Positions 21,997-28,682 of a stretch of 28,682 nucleotides of DNA are shown one piece after another (within the stretch, counting starts at the first letter, position 1; every line of letters starts with the position of its first letter). Made by a program: the position numbers and the translations under genes. Under the pieces are notes generated by a model. It had not been told where the DNA came from, made no database searches, and saw only the letters and a list, made by a program, of their open reading frames with translations. The DNA comes from Elusimicrobia bacterium RIFOXYB2_FULL_48_7 (GTDB taxonomy: Bacteria > Elusimicrobiota > Endomicrobiia > CG1-02-37-114 > XYA2-FULL-39-19): contig MGVM01000088.1 of NCBI GenBank assembly GCA_001800495.1, forward strand, positions 12,311 to 40,992, written 5' to 3'.

Positions 21997-22022
21997 CTGA
22001 CAAACTGACTCCGTCCCCTAAA
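21997..22022 (+). repeat. RAYT end repeat R2 (right inverted end)
   Basis: Reads CTGACAAACTGACTCC and continues to CCCCTAAA. It is the exact inverse of R1 and a direct copy of R3. Its TTTTAGGGG side (minus strand) supplies the TAG stop codon of the neighbouring gene at 22018. Confidence 0.9.
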
Positions 22023-23010
22023 ATTGGTAGCGGAGGCCGAGGGCGGCAGAGGCATTGATGTCTGCGGATTCACCGGAAAACCATATTTTAAAGTCGCCGA
22101 AGAGAAGATCAAACCCGTAAAGGATCCTCAGGTTGACCTGCGGGATGGAGGAAGAGCTGGCGCCGGACATCTCATCATTTGGAGCAGTGCGGGTGTTAAG
22201 CGGGTTGTCGGTTTGCGTCAAATGGATGTTGGTCATTGCATATGACATTTCCCCGTTTGTTTTCCCCATGTTGATATCTGCCTGGAGCCCTGCAAAAGGC
22301 GCAAACCATGAAAACCGCCTGCTTGCGATACCTTTAAGGTTTATCGAGGCAAAATTCCAGTTGACATTAATACGGTTATTCGAATTATAGGTGCGGTTAT
22401 AGGTAGTCGTGCCGTTAAACTCGGTAAAGACATCGCTCCCGGATGACGAACCGTTAAATTCGATCTTCCCGCTGATCGAATTCACGGCTATCGAGCCGAG
22501 GAAATCAAACCCGTCGGTTTTCTGCTCGAACAGCTGCATGCGCAGTTCAGCGCCGGTGACATTATTCGACAGCAGCAATGAATTATCCGTGGTTCTCAGT
22601 GACAGCCCTCCGGATTTCAGCCCCACGTCATAGCCACCCGGAAGTCCGTATTTGATATAAAGGAAAGATGAGGGCAGGGCCAGCGAAGTGAAGGGCGGGT
22701 TGCCTCCGCGCTCAAAAACATAATAATCAAGCCGCTTAAAGGCGTTTGCGTCAGTGTTTGTAATGGCAATGTTCCCGGAAAAACCAAGTTCCAGCCCTTT
22801 CACCGGTAGGGCTTTTGCCGAGGCATTCATTTCAGAACTTCCGCAGAAAGAAATGAGACTGGCGAACTGGTCAGACCACCAGCCCATGGTCAGGCCGATG
22901 TCGTGGCTGAGATCGGAATCCTCCGCTTTCGCTTGCGGGCAAATACCCGTTGTGATTCCCAGGACAAGCAAAACAGCCAGGAACCAGATCCGTCGGTTGA
23001 TTATTGCCAT
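22018..23010 (-). CDS. Outer-membrane beta-barrel-like protein
   Basis: A 330-aa protein with a signal peptide (about 1-29, cleavage after AKA). The mature part is rich in alternating strands with aromatic ends (YYVFERGG, FLYIKYGLP, RRFSWFAPFAGLQADIN) and ends in AALGLRYQF. A C-terminal phenylalanine after an alternating strand is the usual signal for BAM-dependent outer-membrane insertion. The start overlaps the end of the upstream Ig-like gene (ATG in AAATGGCAATAA), so the two are translationally coupled and probably work together. The stop codon is at the very edge of repeat R2; the insertion apparently truncated nothing essential, since the terminal F is intact. Function unknown. Confidence 0.8.
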   Translation of the reverse strand: MAIINRRIWFLAVLLVLGITTGICPQAKAEDSDLSHDIGLTMGWWSDQFASLISFCGSSEMNASAKALPVKGLELGFSGNIAITNTDANAFKRLDYYVFERGGNPPFTSLALPSSFLYIKYGLPGGYDVGLKSGGLSLRTTDNSLLLSNNVTGAELRMQLFEQKTDGFDFLGSIAVNSISGKIEFNGSSSGSDVFTEFNGTTTYNRTYNSNNRINVNWNFASINLKGIASRRFSWFAPFAGLQADINMGKTNGEMSYAMTNIHLTQTDNPLNTRTAPNDEMSGASSSSIPQVNLRILYGFDLLFGDFKIWFSGESADINASAALGLRYQF

Positions 23011-24038
23011 TTTATAAGGGTTTTTGAGGCCGATGAATTTTCCGTGAATACGGTTATTGTCGGGGAGTATTTTATGGTATAGACGCCTTTTTTATCCTGC
23101 AGTGACGCCTTGTACGCGAAACTTCCGTCGCTTTCAACGTTCACCGTTGTGTCAAGCAGGGACACGGGGGCGATGACGCCCGGTTTCAGCTCGTTTTCAA
23201 CCAGCGCGGTTATGTTCAAGCGCACCTTCCGCACGCCGGGAGCAATAACTTTACCCCTGATGGCCACGCCGCCTTTTTCAAGCTGCGGCTCTTCTAACAA
23301 AAGCTGCTCGCTGACTTTCTCGTAAACCAGGCTCATTATCTGGATCTTATCGGCTATGGCCGGTTTGCCATCCGGGCGGGCGAGTATCACGTTGAGTCCT
23401 TCCGTCAGCTGCGCCTTGATCTCAAACTGCATGTTTTTCACCGGCACGCTTTTGTAATCTATCTTTCGCGGGCCGCCCTTGCTGTCACCGCCTGCGCTAG
23501 CGTCTTCCGACAGGAAATACATGGTGTTCATAATAGCCGCGTCAATGGAAGTAATGTTAGGATTGGTGACAACCCCCTTGATAGACACTTCCCGGCTGTT
23601 AGTTTTTGGTTCTGTCGGCGAGGTAAAAACTATCTGGGCCTGCGCGCCCCAGTTCTCGTTTGAGGCGTTTTCCTTTTTCTGCTGTGAGATCAGGTACACG
23701 GGGACGGCTATTTCGCTCCTGCCGGCGCTGACCCTTATGATGTTAAGACCTGGTTCAAGGGTTACTTTTTCGCTGAAACTGCCGTTGATAACAGCCGCTT
23801 TTACAACCGGCTGGCCGGCGCTTTTTTTCAGGGTGAAAGGCTCCACCGAGATGCTTACCTGCCTTACCAGGTCCGTTTCAACCCGGCCGGAGACCATCTG
23901 GGAGCTGTTTTTCGTTGAGGTCACGGATGGCGACAGCAGGGTGATAAACCCACCGGATGCCGCATTACAAATGGCCGGGCAAAATACCGCAGAAATAGAT
24001 GCCAGGCTGATAAGTGCAAAAATCTTCGTTTTTCTCAT
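23001..24038 (-). CDS. Exported multi-domain Ig-like (glucodextranase-B-like) protein
   Basis: A 345-aa protein. The start ATG 24038 has GAAGGG eight bases upstream; the frame is open back to 24116 but that extension would cover two repeats and remove the signal peptide from the N-terminus. Residues 1-26 form a signal peptide (cleavage after CNA). At least three beta-sandwich units follow, each with a strand of the type 'G.v..(v/i)..v.(l/i).(v/i)......v....G.F...v.L..G.N.I.v'. Examples are INGSFSEKVTLEPGLNIIRV and FEIKAQLTEGLNVILARPDG. That pattern belongs to bacterial Ig-like domains such as glucodextranase domain B, used for carbohydrate or surface binding. It is coupled to the outer-membrane barrel gene that follows. 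Confidence 0.8.
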   Translation of the reverse strand: MRKTKIFALISLASISAVFCPAICNAASGGFITLLSPSVTSTKNSSQMVSGRVETDLVRQVSISVEPFTLKKSAGQPVVKAAVINGSFSEKVTLEPGLNIIRVSAGRSEIAVPVYLISQQKKENASNENWGAQAQIVFTSPTEPKTNSREVSIKGVVTNPNITSIDAAIMNTMYFLSEDASAGGDSKGGPRKIDYKSVPVKNMQFEIKAQLTEGLNVILARPDGKPAIADKIQIMSLVYEKVSEQLLLEEPQLEKGGVAIRGKVIAPGVRKVRLNITALVENELKPGVIAPVSLLDTTVNVESDGSFAYKASLQDKKGVYTIKYSPTITVFTENSSASKTLIKWQ

Positions 24039-24072
24039 AAATTTCCCTTCTATCTCATTCCTTAAACTGACA

Positions 24073-24106
24073 TACCCCGTATCCTTCCCATCAGATAGCA
24101 AGGGTA
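24073..24106 (+). repeat. Hairpin repeat family E, copy 3 (degenerate)
   Basis: A 34-nt relative of copies 1 and 2, with arms TACCCCGT and AAGGGTA, the conserved ATCCTTCC, and GATAGC on the 3' side. It lies 34 nt upstream of ATG 24038 but in the opposite orientation to the gene, unlike copies 1 and 2. It is 14 bp from the RAYT-type repeat R3. Confidence 0.6.
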
Positions 24107-24120
24107 TCAAACTCACTAAA

Positions 24121-24146
24121 CTGACAAACTGACTCCGTCCCCTAAA
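24121..24146 (+). repeat. RAYT-type end repeat R3 (solo copy)
   Basis: Identical over 26 bases to R2 and in the same orientation, 2.1 kb away, with no transposase beside it. It lies eight bases beyond the stop codon of the barrel gene at 24155. Confidence 0.9.
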
Positions 24147-24154
24147 TTACTAAA

Positions 24155-25417
24155 TTAATACTCATAGCCTACGCCCAGCATGTAGGAGTAAGCGTTGAAG
24201 TTATACTGGAAATATTTTTCGTAGAGCATGTTGGACCGGGAATTCCTGAAACTGCACGAAATGCTTGCCAGGTATTTTTTCATCACAGGGAAAGCGAACC
24301 TGAGGTTCATCACGTTTGAACTCTGGTAAATTTTTTCCTCGTCCGCCGCGTAGTTACCGTTGACATCCTGGACAATGCGGCTGGAATAATTTTTCCGGAT
24401 TACGTCATAGGAAATGCTGAGGTCGGAGTTGGCGGGCAAAAACCTGAAGGTCACGGACGGCGTGATGCAGGTCTGCCTGTAGTCATAATAATCCCCTATC
24501 CCCTTTATTTTTTCCGTGTCGAACTGGTTCTGGTTGGAGTCCTTGGCTATGCTTTCGTAGTTTATCCCCAGGAAAGTCTTGACTTTCCTGCGACCTTCAT
24601 CATCCGCCCCAAGGGGTACCTTGAAATCCGGTATGAGCTGGCTGACACCTACGGTAAAATTGGAATAAGCGTCCTTTCTTTTTGTGTCAAGGTAATGGCC
24701 GTCAACTATTGAAACCACCTTCTGGTCGCCGTAATTGCTCTGGGTCGCGCCCAGCTTGCAGGCAAGGAATGTGCGGTTAAGTAGCCATTCCATCTTTATG
24801 AATGTCTCGCCGCTTGCTGTATCAAGGACTTTGTCCCCCGATAGCAGCTGGGAATATTGCGTTGAATCGGCGGAAAGCGCCCGGTAATTCGGGAAGGTGG
24901 TGGAATATATCCTTTCACCGAAGGTTATGCTTATCGGTTTTTCAAACTTTTTTTCCATGCTGACTTCAAGGTGGGTTTTGCCGTAATCATAAAGGCCGCT
25001 GCCCCAGGATTCATCGGCGGTTTCCCTGGCAAGCTCGCTCTTGAAACCCAGTTCGCCCCTTAATATCCAGCTGGTGTTTAGCTTGTCCACAATCTTTGTG
25101 TAAAGAAGATTGTCCCAAGTCTGCACGTAAATGTTGCCTTCTTCTTCAATTTCCTTCGGCATCATGGTGCCGGAATAATTTGAATTAAGGCGCGGTAAAA
25201 GTGTAAGTTTTTCGTTAAAGATCACGGCAGGAACATAGTCAATGTCGTAGCTGATGCTCGGGGTCCCCGAGTTTTCGAGGTAAAAAGCGTTGCCGAAACC
25301 CAGCGACGCGTTGAAGAGCGGCATGATCTTTGTTTCCGCTGACGCCTGTCCGGCAGACATAAGAGCGGCCGATCCCGAAACAAGCAGCAGGGCCATAAAT
25401 TTGATTTTCCGTGTCAT
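24155..25417 (-). CDS. Outer-membrane beta-barrel-like protein
   Basis: A 420-aa protein. ATG 25417 is chosen because GGAGGG lies just upstream and the signal peptide (1-27, ending GQASA) then starts at the N-terminus; the frame is open to 25459. The mature protein has many alternating amphipathic strands (KIVDKLNTSWILRGELGFKS, MEKKFEKPISITFGERIYST, LAGVSISCSFRNS-like segment near the end). It closes with AYSYMLGVGYEY, a terminal aromatic residue as expected for an outer-membrane barrel. About 14-18 strands could fit. No porin or TonB plug motif is seen. It lies between a terminator/promoter on one side and repeat R3 on the other, so it may be its own transcription unit. Function unknown. Confidence 0.78.
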   Translation of the reverse strand: MTRKIKFMALLLVSGSAALMSAGQASAETKIMPLFNASLGFGNAFYLENSGTPSISYDIDYVPAVIFNEKLTLLPRLNSNYSGTMMPKEIEEEGNIYVQTWDNLLYTKIVDKLNTSWILRGELGFKSELARETADESWGSGLYDYGKTHLEVSMEKKFEKPISITFGERIYSTTFPNYRALSADSTQYSQLLSGDKVLDTASGETFIKMEWLLNRTFLACKLGATQSNYGDQKVVSIVDGHYLDTKRKDAYSNFTVGVSQLIPDFKVPLGADDEGRRKVKTFLGINYESIAKDSNQNQFDTEKIKGIGDYYDYRQTCITPSVTFRFLPANSDLSISYDVIRKNYSSRIVQDVNGNYAADEEKIYQSSNVMNLRFAFPVMKKYLASISCSFRNSRSNMLYEKYFQYNFNAYSYMLGVGYEY

Positions 25418-25450
25418 TTTAAGTTTCCCTCCGTAAAAATCTGTGTTTTT

Positions 25451-25484
25451 ATTATACATTTTTTTGCCTCAATTTTCCTGTCAA
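25451..25484 (-). promoter_or_regulatory. Possible promoter of the barrel gene with wide hexamer spacing
   Basis: On the minus strand a consensus TATAAT (25456-25451) lies 34 bases before ATG 25417, and a consensus TTGACA (25484-25479) lies 22 bases further upstream. The gap is longer than the usual 16-18. This is either a regulator-dependent promoter or a -10 with no true -35. Confidence 0.4.
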
Positions 25485-25491
25485 TGCAAAA

Positions 25492-25517
25492 GGAGAATGG
25501 ATGCGCATCCATTCTCC
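25492..25517 (-). terminator. Perfect 26-bp palindrome, probable terminator
   Basis: GGAGAATGGATGC is followed at once by its exact reverse complement. On the minus strand the hairpin is followed by TTTTGCATT, and an A/T extension lengthens the stem with one mismatch. It is placed 38 bases after the stop of the exported-protein gene (25556). The short T-tract makes it a weak terminator. A dimeric-protein site or an mRNA 3' stabiliser is the alternative. Confidence 0.6.
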
Positions 25518-25555
25518 CTTGCAAACTATTTTCCCGCGCTCTCGCGCGTTTTCTG

Positions 25556-26773
25556 TTATTTGTTCTTTGAAAGGTCGCTGGTGGCGACTTTCACGAAAAT
25601 GCTGGGCGACCAGATCACGTCTATGCTCCTGCTGCCGAATTCAGTGGCTGTCCATATGCCTTCATGGTTGAGCTCGCTGAGTTTCACCGCCCAGTTGTCC
25701 GGGGTGATGCTGCGCAGCATGTTGACGAAGCTCCCTAAGGAAAGCTGCTCGCCGTCATCCTTAATCCATGTTTCCCTATGGGAAAGCGAAGTGCCGTCCG
25801 CGAAGTTTACAGTGTTCGTCCAGTCAAGTTTCTTGTTTATCAGCTGGCTTAATGTCATGTCGCTCCAGGCATTGATATCATTTACCTTGGTCCCGTCCCA
25901 ATAAGAATCGCAGGTGGTATGGGCCCAGGTCAGCCCGTCAACAAGAGCATACTTGCCATTAGCATTATAAATGCTGTCCCTTTTGCTGGGGTCTACTGTC
26001 ACGGTCTTTGAAAGCTCATTGGTTGTTGACTGGTACTTCGGGAGGTAATATTCCAATGTTCCCAGCGTAGCCGTGCCTGCTGTCCCGCCGACATGCGCCA
26101 GGCGAACCTTGGTGATGTCATCTGAATTCGCGGCAGTTTTTAGCTTAATGTACGAATTCTCGTAGATCACGTCATATTTATAGGTTGAATTGAACAGATC
26201 CGTGAAGGTCGGGACCTTGTACAGGTCGCCATTTTCCGCTTGGAACGCCACGGAATCGCCCTTGTCGTTAGAAACTCTGCTGTCGATGCTCTTGGCATAA
26301 AACTCCGGAGCCGTGATGTCAGACAGCGCGCCTGAATCCCACTTGTTGGGGTCAAGCTCGCCGACCCTGCGGATGTCCGGGGCGTTGGTTTCAAGATCAA
26401 CCGGAATATCCTTGTTAAGCGTGTATACTGCCTTGAGCGTGTCTACGCCAGTATCCCTTTTGGTGTAGGTAAGGAACTCAATCTGGTTCGGCTGGGGAAC
26501 GAGGATGTACTGTTCAAGCCGCACCCTGTTGCCGTGGACGTCGGTTAAACTCTTGCCATCCTGGTATTCGCCGAGTTTGAGATCCTGCACGCCTATGGTT
26601 TCCATCTGTTCCCTGCTCTTGCTGTCGTTTACTTCCTGCTTGAGTTCGCTTCTCAAGGAAGCCAGCGGGCCCGCGACCATTTCTTCCGCCAGGCAGAACT
26701 TTGCTGCCGTTCCCAAGATTATTGCTGCCGCGATAACTGCTTCGATTCTTCTACTGATGTGCATGCTTTTCAT
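25556..26773 (-). CDS. Exported protein of unknown function linked to the anti-sigma gene
   Basis: A 405-aa protein; AGGAGG precedes ATG 26773. The N-terminus has a basic stretch and a hydrophobic segment ending at CLA (about residue 29), a signal peptide or anchor. The mature part has a charged helix (LASLRSELKQEVNDSKSREQ) and then LTDVHGNRVRLEQYILVPQP followed by NQIEFLTYTKRD. Many asparagine- and aspartate-rich loops follow, with a Trp-rich C-terminal half (DGLTWAHTTCDSYWDGTKVN, DNWAVKLSELNHEGIWTATE). The 'GNRVRLE.Y' stretch recalls proteins near ECF sigma/anti-sigma genes in related genomes, but I do not recognise a named family. It starts 24 bases after the anti-sigma gene and is likely co-transcribed with it. 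Confidence 0.75.
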   Translation of the reverse strand: MKSMHISRRIEAVIAAAIILGTAAKFCLAEEMVAGPLASLRSELKQEVNDSKSREQMETIGVQDLKLGEYQDGKSLTDVHGNRVRLEQYILVPQPNQIEFLTYTKRDTGVDTLKAVYTLNKDIPVDLETNAPDIRRVGELDPNKWDSGALSDITAPEFYAKSIDSRVSNDKGDSVAFQAENGDLYKVPTFTDLFNSTYKYDVIYENSYIKLKTAANSDDITKVRLAHVGGTAGTATLGTLEYYLPKYQSTTNELSKTVTVDPSKRDSIYNANGKYALVDGLTWAHTTCDSYWDGTKVNDINAWSDMTLSQLINKKLDWTNTVNFADGTSLSHRETWIKDDGEQLSLGSFVNMLRSITPDNWAVKLSELNHEGIWTATEFGSRSIDVIWSPSIFVKVATSDLSKNK

Positions 26774-26797
26774 TTTCCTATCCTCCTGTTCCTTATT

Positions 26798-27358
26798 TTA
26801 GATTCCCGCGATTGAGATAATTTCTTTTGCCTGGCTGTTGGCCAGGTTCGTCAGCGCCTTGTCCGACGTCTTTTTTACGGCTACTTCGTACAGCACTTCT
26901 GAATTAACAACCACTTTTGCCCGCGCCAGGCGTGCCGCTTGCACTGCTTCGCCTGCCTTGACCGAATCATAAATGTGATGCCCCCTGATCCCTATAGTGA
27001 TCAAAAGGGCCAGTGTCACTACTGCCATTGTATATCTCGGCTGAAGCACGGTTTTGAAACCACCGGCCAGCGCTTCCTTTATATTATCCAGCAAACCCGG
27101 CTCACTGGTTGTTGCTTCTTCAAGTTTCTTGCGGAAAACGCTGTCAAAATCGTTTGACAGAGCCGGCACAGCCGTGTTTGAAAGGTTGTTCTGGAATAAA
27201 TTGTGAAGTTTAAGCAGGCTCTGGCTTTCCCTGGCGCAGGATGCGCATGCATCCAGGTGCGCCTTTAGCAGGCCGGCTTCTTCTGCGGTTATAATGGCGT
27301 CTATCTGTTTGTTTATGAGTGCTTCGGTTTGTTTGCAACTTATGTTTTGATTTTTCAT
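26798..27358 (-). CDS. Membrane anti-sigma factor with zinc-finger (ZAS) domain
   Basis: A 186-aa protein starting at ATG 27358 (AAAGGATAG upstream); a start at 27391 is possible but has a poorer site. C8, H34, C38 and C41 form the C-x25-H-x3-C-x2-C zinc motif (LLKAHLDACASCARE) of anti-sigma factors, with a helix LINKQIDAIITAEEA before it. A single membrane segment at about 109-124 (YTMAVVTLALLITIGI) separates the cytoplasmic sigma-binding part from a short periplasmic part. It is the natural partner for an ECF sigma factor, the only one in the window being about 6 kb away at 20392. It lies between a secreted glycosidase and an exported protein. Confidence 0.88.
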   Translation of the reverse strand: MKNQNISCKQTEALINKQIDAIITAEEAGLLKAHLDACASCARESQSLLKLHNLFQNNLSNTAVPALSNDFDSVFRKKLEEATTSEPGLLDNIKEALAGGFKTVLQPRYTMAVVTLALLITIGIRGHHIYDSVKAGEAVQAARLARAKVVVNSEVLYEVAVKKTSDKALTNLANSQAKEIISIAGI

Positions 27359-27426
27359 CTTGCTATCCTTTCTCGGTATTTGCGGCTTCACCTAGTTAGA
27401 TGACACAACCTTCCAAAATCTTTCAC

Positions 27427-28682
27427 TTACCTTACAACTATTTTTCCGGTTTTATTACCCGCGGCCTGCGAGACAAGATAAATATACATGCCTGGGACTA
27501 GTTTTTCTCCTGCTTCATTTTTTCCGTCCCATTGGACTGTAGCTGAAGTTGACGGTAGTTTCTTCACCAGCCGCCCGCTTAGCGTGAATATTTTGATTTC
27601 GCCTCCGGAGGCTTCGTTAAAAAGGAAAGTCACGCGGCTCACTTTTGAAAAATCAACCGGGTTAGGGTAAGCAGTTATATTTGGGCTTATAGCCGGAAGC
27701 GCTGGCGCGGCCGGTGGAATATCCGGCGGCGTAGTTGTGCTGGCTACTACACCTGTCCTGAACGTAAAGCGGGTCAGGGAATGCTTAGGAAAATTGTAAA
27801 CAAAATCGACTGATGGCTGGATGGCGGCTGTTGTGATCAGCACTGTATTGGGCGCCGTAGTGATGTTTATAGACGTATAATCCGGCGCGTTTAATGTTTC
27901 TACCGTGGCCGACAGGAGGCTTGCGGCTGAAAGCCCATTAATTACAATTCTTGCCGTGGTATCGTTTGTAAGCCCGCGGTTAACTACATAAACCCATCCG
28001 CTGGTATTATTTGTTGAGATAACCGCCGCGGCGTCCAATACCGGGACATTGGCCTGCGCGGGAATTATGCCGTAATCAACAGAATTAAATACGGGAGAAT
28101 TACTCACTGTAACCGCGAGGTTAACGCCCCGGGCGGTTTCCGAGTACATTCTGAAAACCTGGCCGAACGCGCTGGGTATCGGGGAAGAATGGCCGTCGCT
28201 TTCAGTCGTGATCATCGCCTGCCACCACGCGCTTTGCATATTGGTGTGGTTTGTGGCCGATATTTTTGGGTCCTTGATAAAAACATTGTATAACAGCGCT
28301 GAATAAAGGGCGGAAGCAAGCATTTTGTTCCTGTCCACTATGCGGATCGAATCAGGCCCGCCATCAGGAATGAAAAAAGCCGCGTGTTCAGTCACTGCTA
28401 TATCCATGCCCTTATTTTGCGCGGAAGCATATTGCGCGATATCGGATTCCAACAGTGAAAAATTGCCCCTTACAAATTCAGGTGCGGCAAGCAGCGCCGT
28501 GAAAACTTTTTGCGTATCAGGGTCATAGGTACCGACAGCGGGAGCATAACTATTGTGGACTGCCATAAAATCAGCTTTTTGCTGGATCGCCTGGAGGACC
28601 CGGCTGTTCCAATCCTGGTAATCTGAAATATGGAATAGTCCGGTATCATGGACACCCAGGACCCCGATCTTTATGTCCGGGT
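27427..28682 (-). CDS. Secreted GH51-like alpha-L-arabinofuranosidase with FlgD-type C-terminal module (partial)
   Basis: The frame is open to the right edge, so the N-terminus is missing; the M at 28566 is internal. The catalytic end of a GH51-type barrel is recognisable: ADFMAVHNSYAP, then GMDIAVTEHAAFF, where the glutamate stands at the family's nucleophile position. NKMLASALYSALLYNVFIKD and SAFGQVFRMYSETARG follow, typical of the region after it. A beta-sandwich with WVYVVNRGLTNDTTARIVIN comes next. The last ~85 residues (YPNPVDFSKVSRVTFLFNEA, then WDGKNEAGEKLVPGMYIYLV) form a FlgD Ig-like/secretion-sorting type module, so the enzyme is extracellular or surface bound. It would release arabinose from plant or microbial polysaccharide. 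The anti-sigma gene follows 68 bases downstream. Confidence 0.8.
   Translation of the reverse strand, partial: PDIKIGVLGVHDTGLFHISDYQDWNSRVLQAIQQKADFMAVHNSYAPAVGTYDPDTQKVFTALLAAPEFVRGNFSLLESDIAQYASAQNKGMDIAVTEHAAFFIPDGGPDSIRIVDRNKMLASALYSALLYNVFIKDPKISATNHTNMQSAWWQAMITTESDGHSSPIPSAFGQVFRMYSETARGVNLAVTVSNSPVFNSVDYGIIPAQANVPVLDAAAVISTNNTSGWVYVVNRGLTNDTTARIVINGLSAASLLSATVETLNAPDYTSINITTAPNTVLITTAAIQPSVDFVYNFPKHSLTRFTFRTGVVASTTTPPDIPPAAPALPAISPNITAYPNPVDFSKVSRVTFLFNEASGGEIKIFTLSGRLVKKLPSTSATVQWDGKNEAGEKLVPGMYIYLVSQAAGNKTGKIVVR

Larger units (their letters stand above)
20946..22022 (-). mobile_element. RAYT-type (Y1 transposase) element with perfect 26-bp inverted ends
   Basis: The segment is bounded by inverted repeats R1 and R2, identical over 26 bp, and contains only the Y1 transposase gene. 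A third identical 26-mer (R3, 24121-24146) lies outside it. The left end touches the start codon of the sigma factor gene. The right end supplies the stop codon of the outer-membrane protein gene. No target-site duplication is visible. This fits RAYT transposases, which are flanked by the inverted REP sequences they mobilise, rather than a classical DDE insertion sequence. Confidence 0.8.

Noticed and set aside
24039..24116. Upstream extension of the Ig-like protein to 24116
   Set aside because: It would be translated through hairpin copy 3 and would bury the signal peptide; ATG 24038 has a good ribosome site.
20946..24146. A composite transposon from R1 to R3
   Set aside because: Only one transposase is present, no target duplication is visible and R2/R3 are direct rather than inverted; the repeats are better read as RAYT ends plus a solo copy.
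1..28682. CRISPR arrays, tRNA or rRNA genes
   Set aside because: No regularly spaced repeats of CRISPR size, no cloverleaf with a T-arm consensus and no rRNA-like segment were found by eye; a tRNA scan would be the decisive check.

Overview
The window is about 28.7 kb of bacterial chromosome at roughly 50% G+C. The organism looks Gram-negative: signal peptides are common, two proteins read as outer-membrane beta-barrels ending in an aromatic residue, and one resembles the LolA fold. Secreted proteins with FlgD-type C-terminal modules, a Y1 (RAYT-type) transposase with a DnaA-like tail, and several families of tiny palindromic repeats point to an uncultivated lineage of the Omnitrophota/Goldbacteria/Elusimicrobia kind. 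That placement is inference. No rRNA, tRNA or CRISPR was seen.

Left edge (1-1324, minus): a secreted tail-fibre-like surface protein, cut by the window edge and broken by an apparent one-base frameshift near 841. Plus strand 1600-9284 holds an intracellular carbohydrate locus, read here as two transcription units. The first encodes a Gfo/Idh/MocA oxidoreductase, a double PC4-like protein and a LolA-like exported protein. The second encodes a sugar isomerase/epimerase, an inositol-monophosphatase-family phosphatase, a left-handed beta-helix transferase-like protein and a 757-aa protein that may be an uncharacterised glycoside-active enzyme; it ends in a clear intrinsic terminator. Next come three small minus-strand genes (a 58-aa protein and a nucleotidyltransferase/66-aa pair).

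10564-20370 (plus) starts with a NagZ-like GH3 hydrolase. Four polytopic GT-C/GT87-type glycosyltransferase-like membrane proteins and a small anchored protein follow. A minus-strand glutamate dehydrogenase (gdhA) with a consensus promoter sits inside this series.

20392-28682 (minus) is an envelope and regulation block. In transcription order it holds a GH51-like secreted arabinofuranosidase with a FlgD-type tail (cut by the window edge), a zinc-finger anti-sigma factor, an exported protein, an outer-membrane barrel, an exported Ig-like protein, a second barrel, a RAYT element with perfect 26-bp inverted ends, and an ECF sigma factor whose start codon abuts the element.

The most unusual signal is the small structured repeats. 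A roughly 35-nt hairpin family occurs three times in gene leaders with compensatory stem changes. A 21-nt mini-hairpin with a constant AACTACA tail occurs three times just before genes. Two families of transposase-end-like repeats form gene boundaries and supply stop codons.
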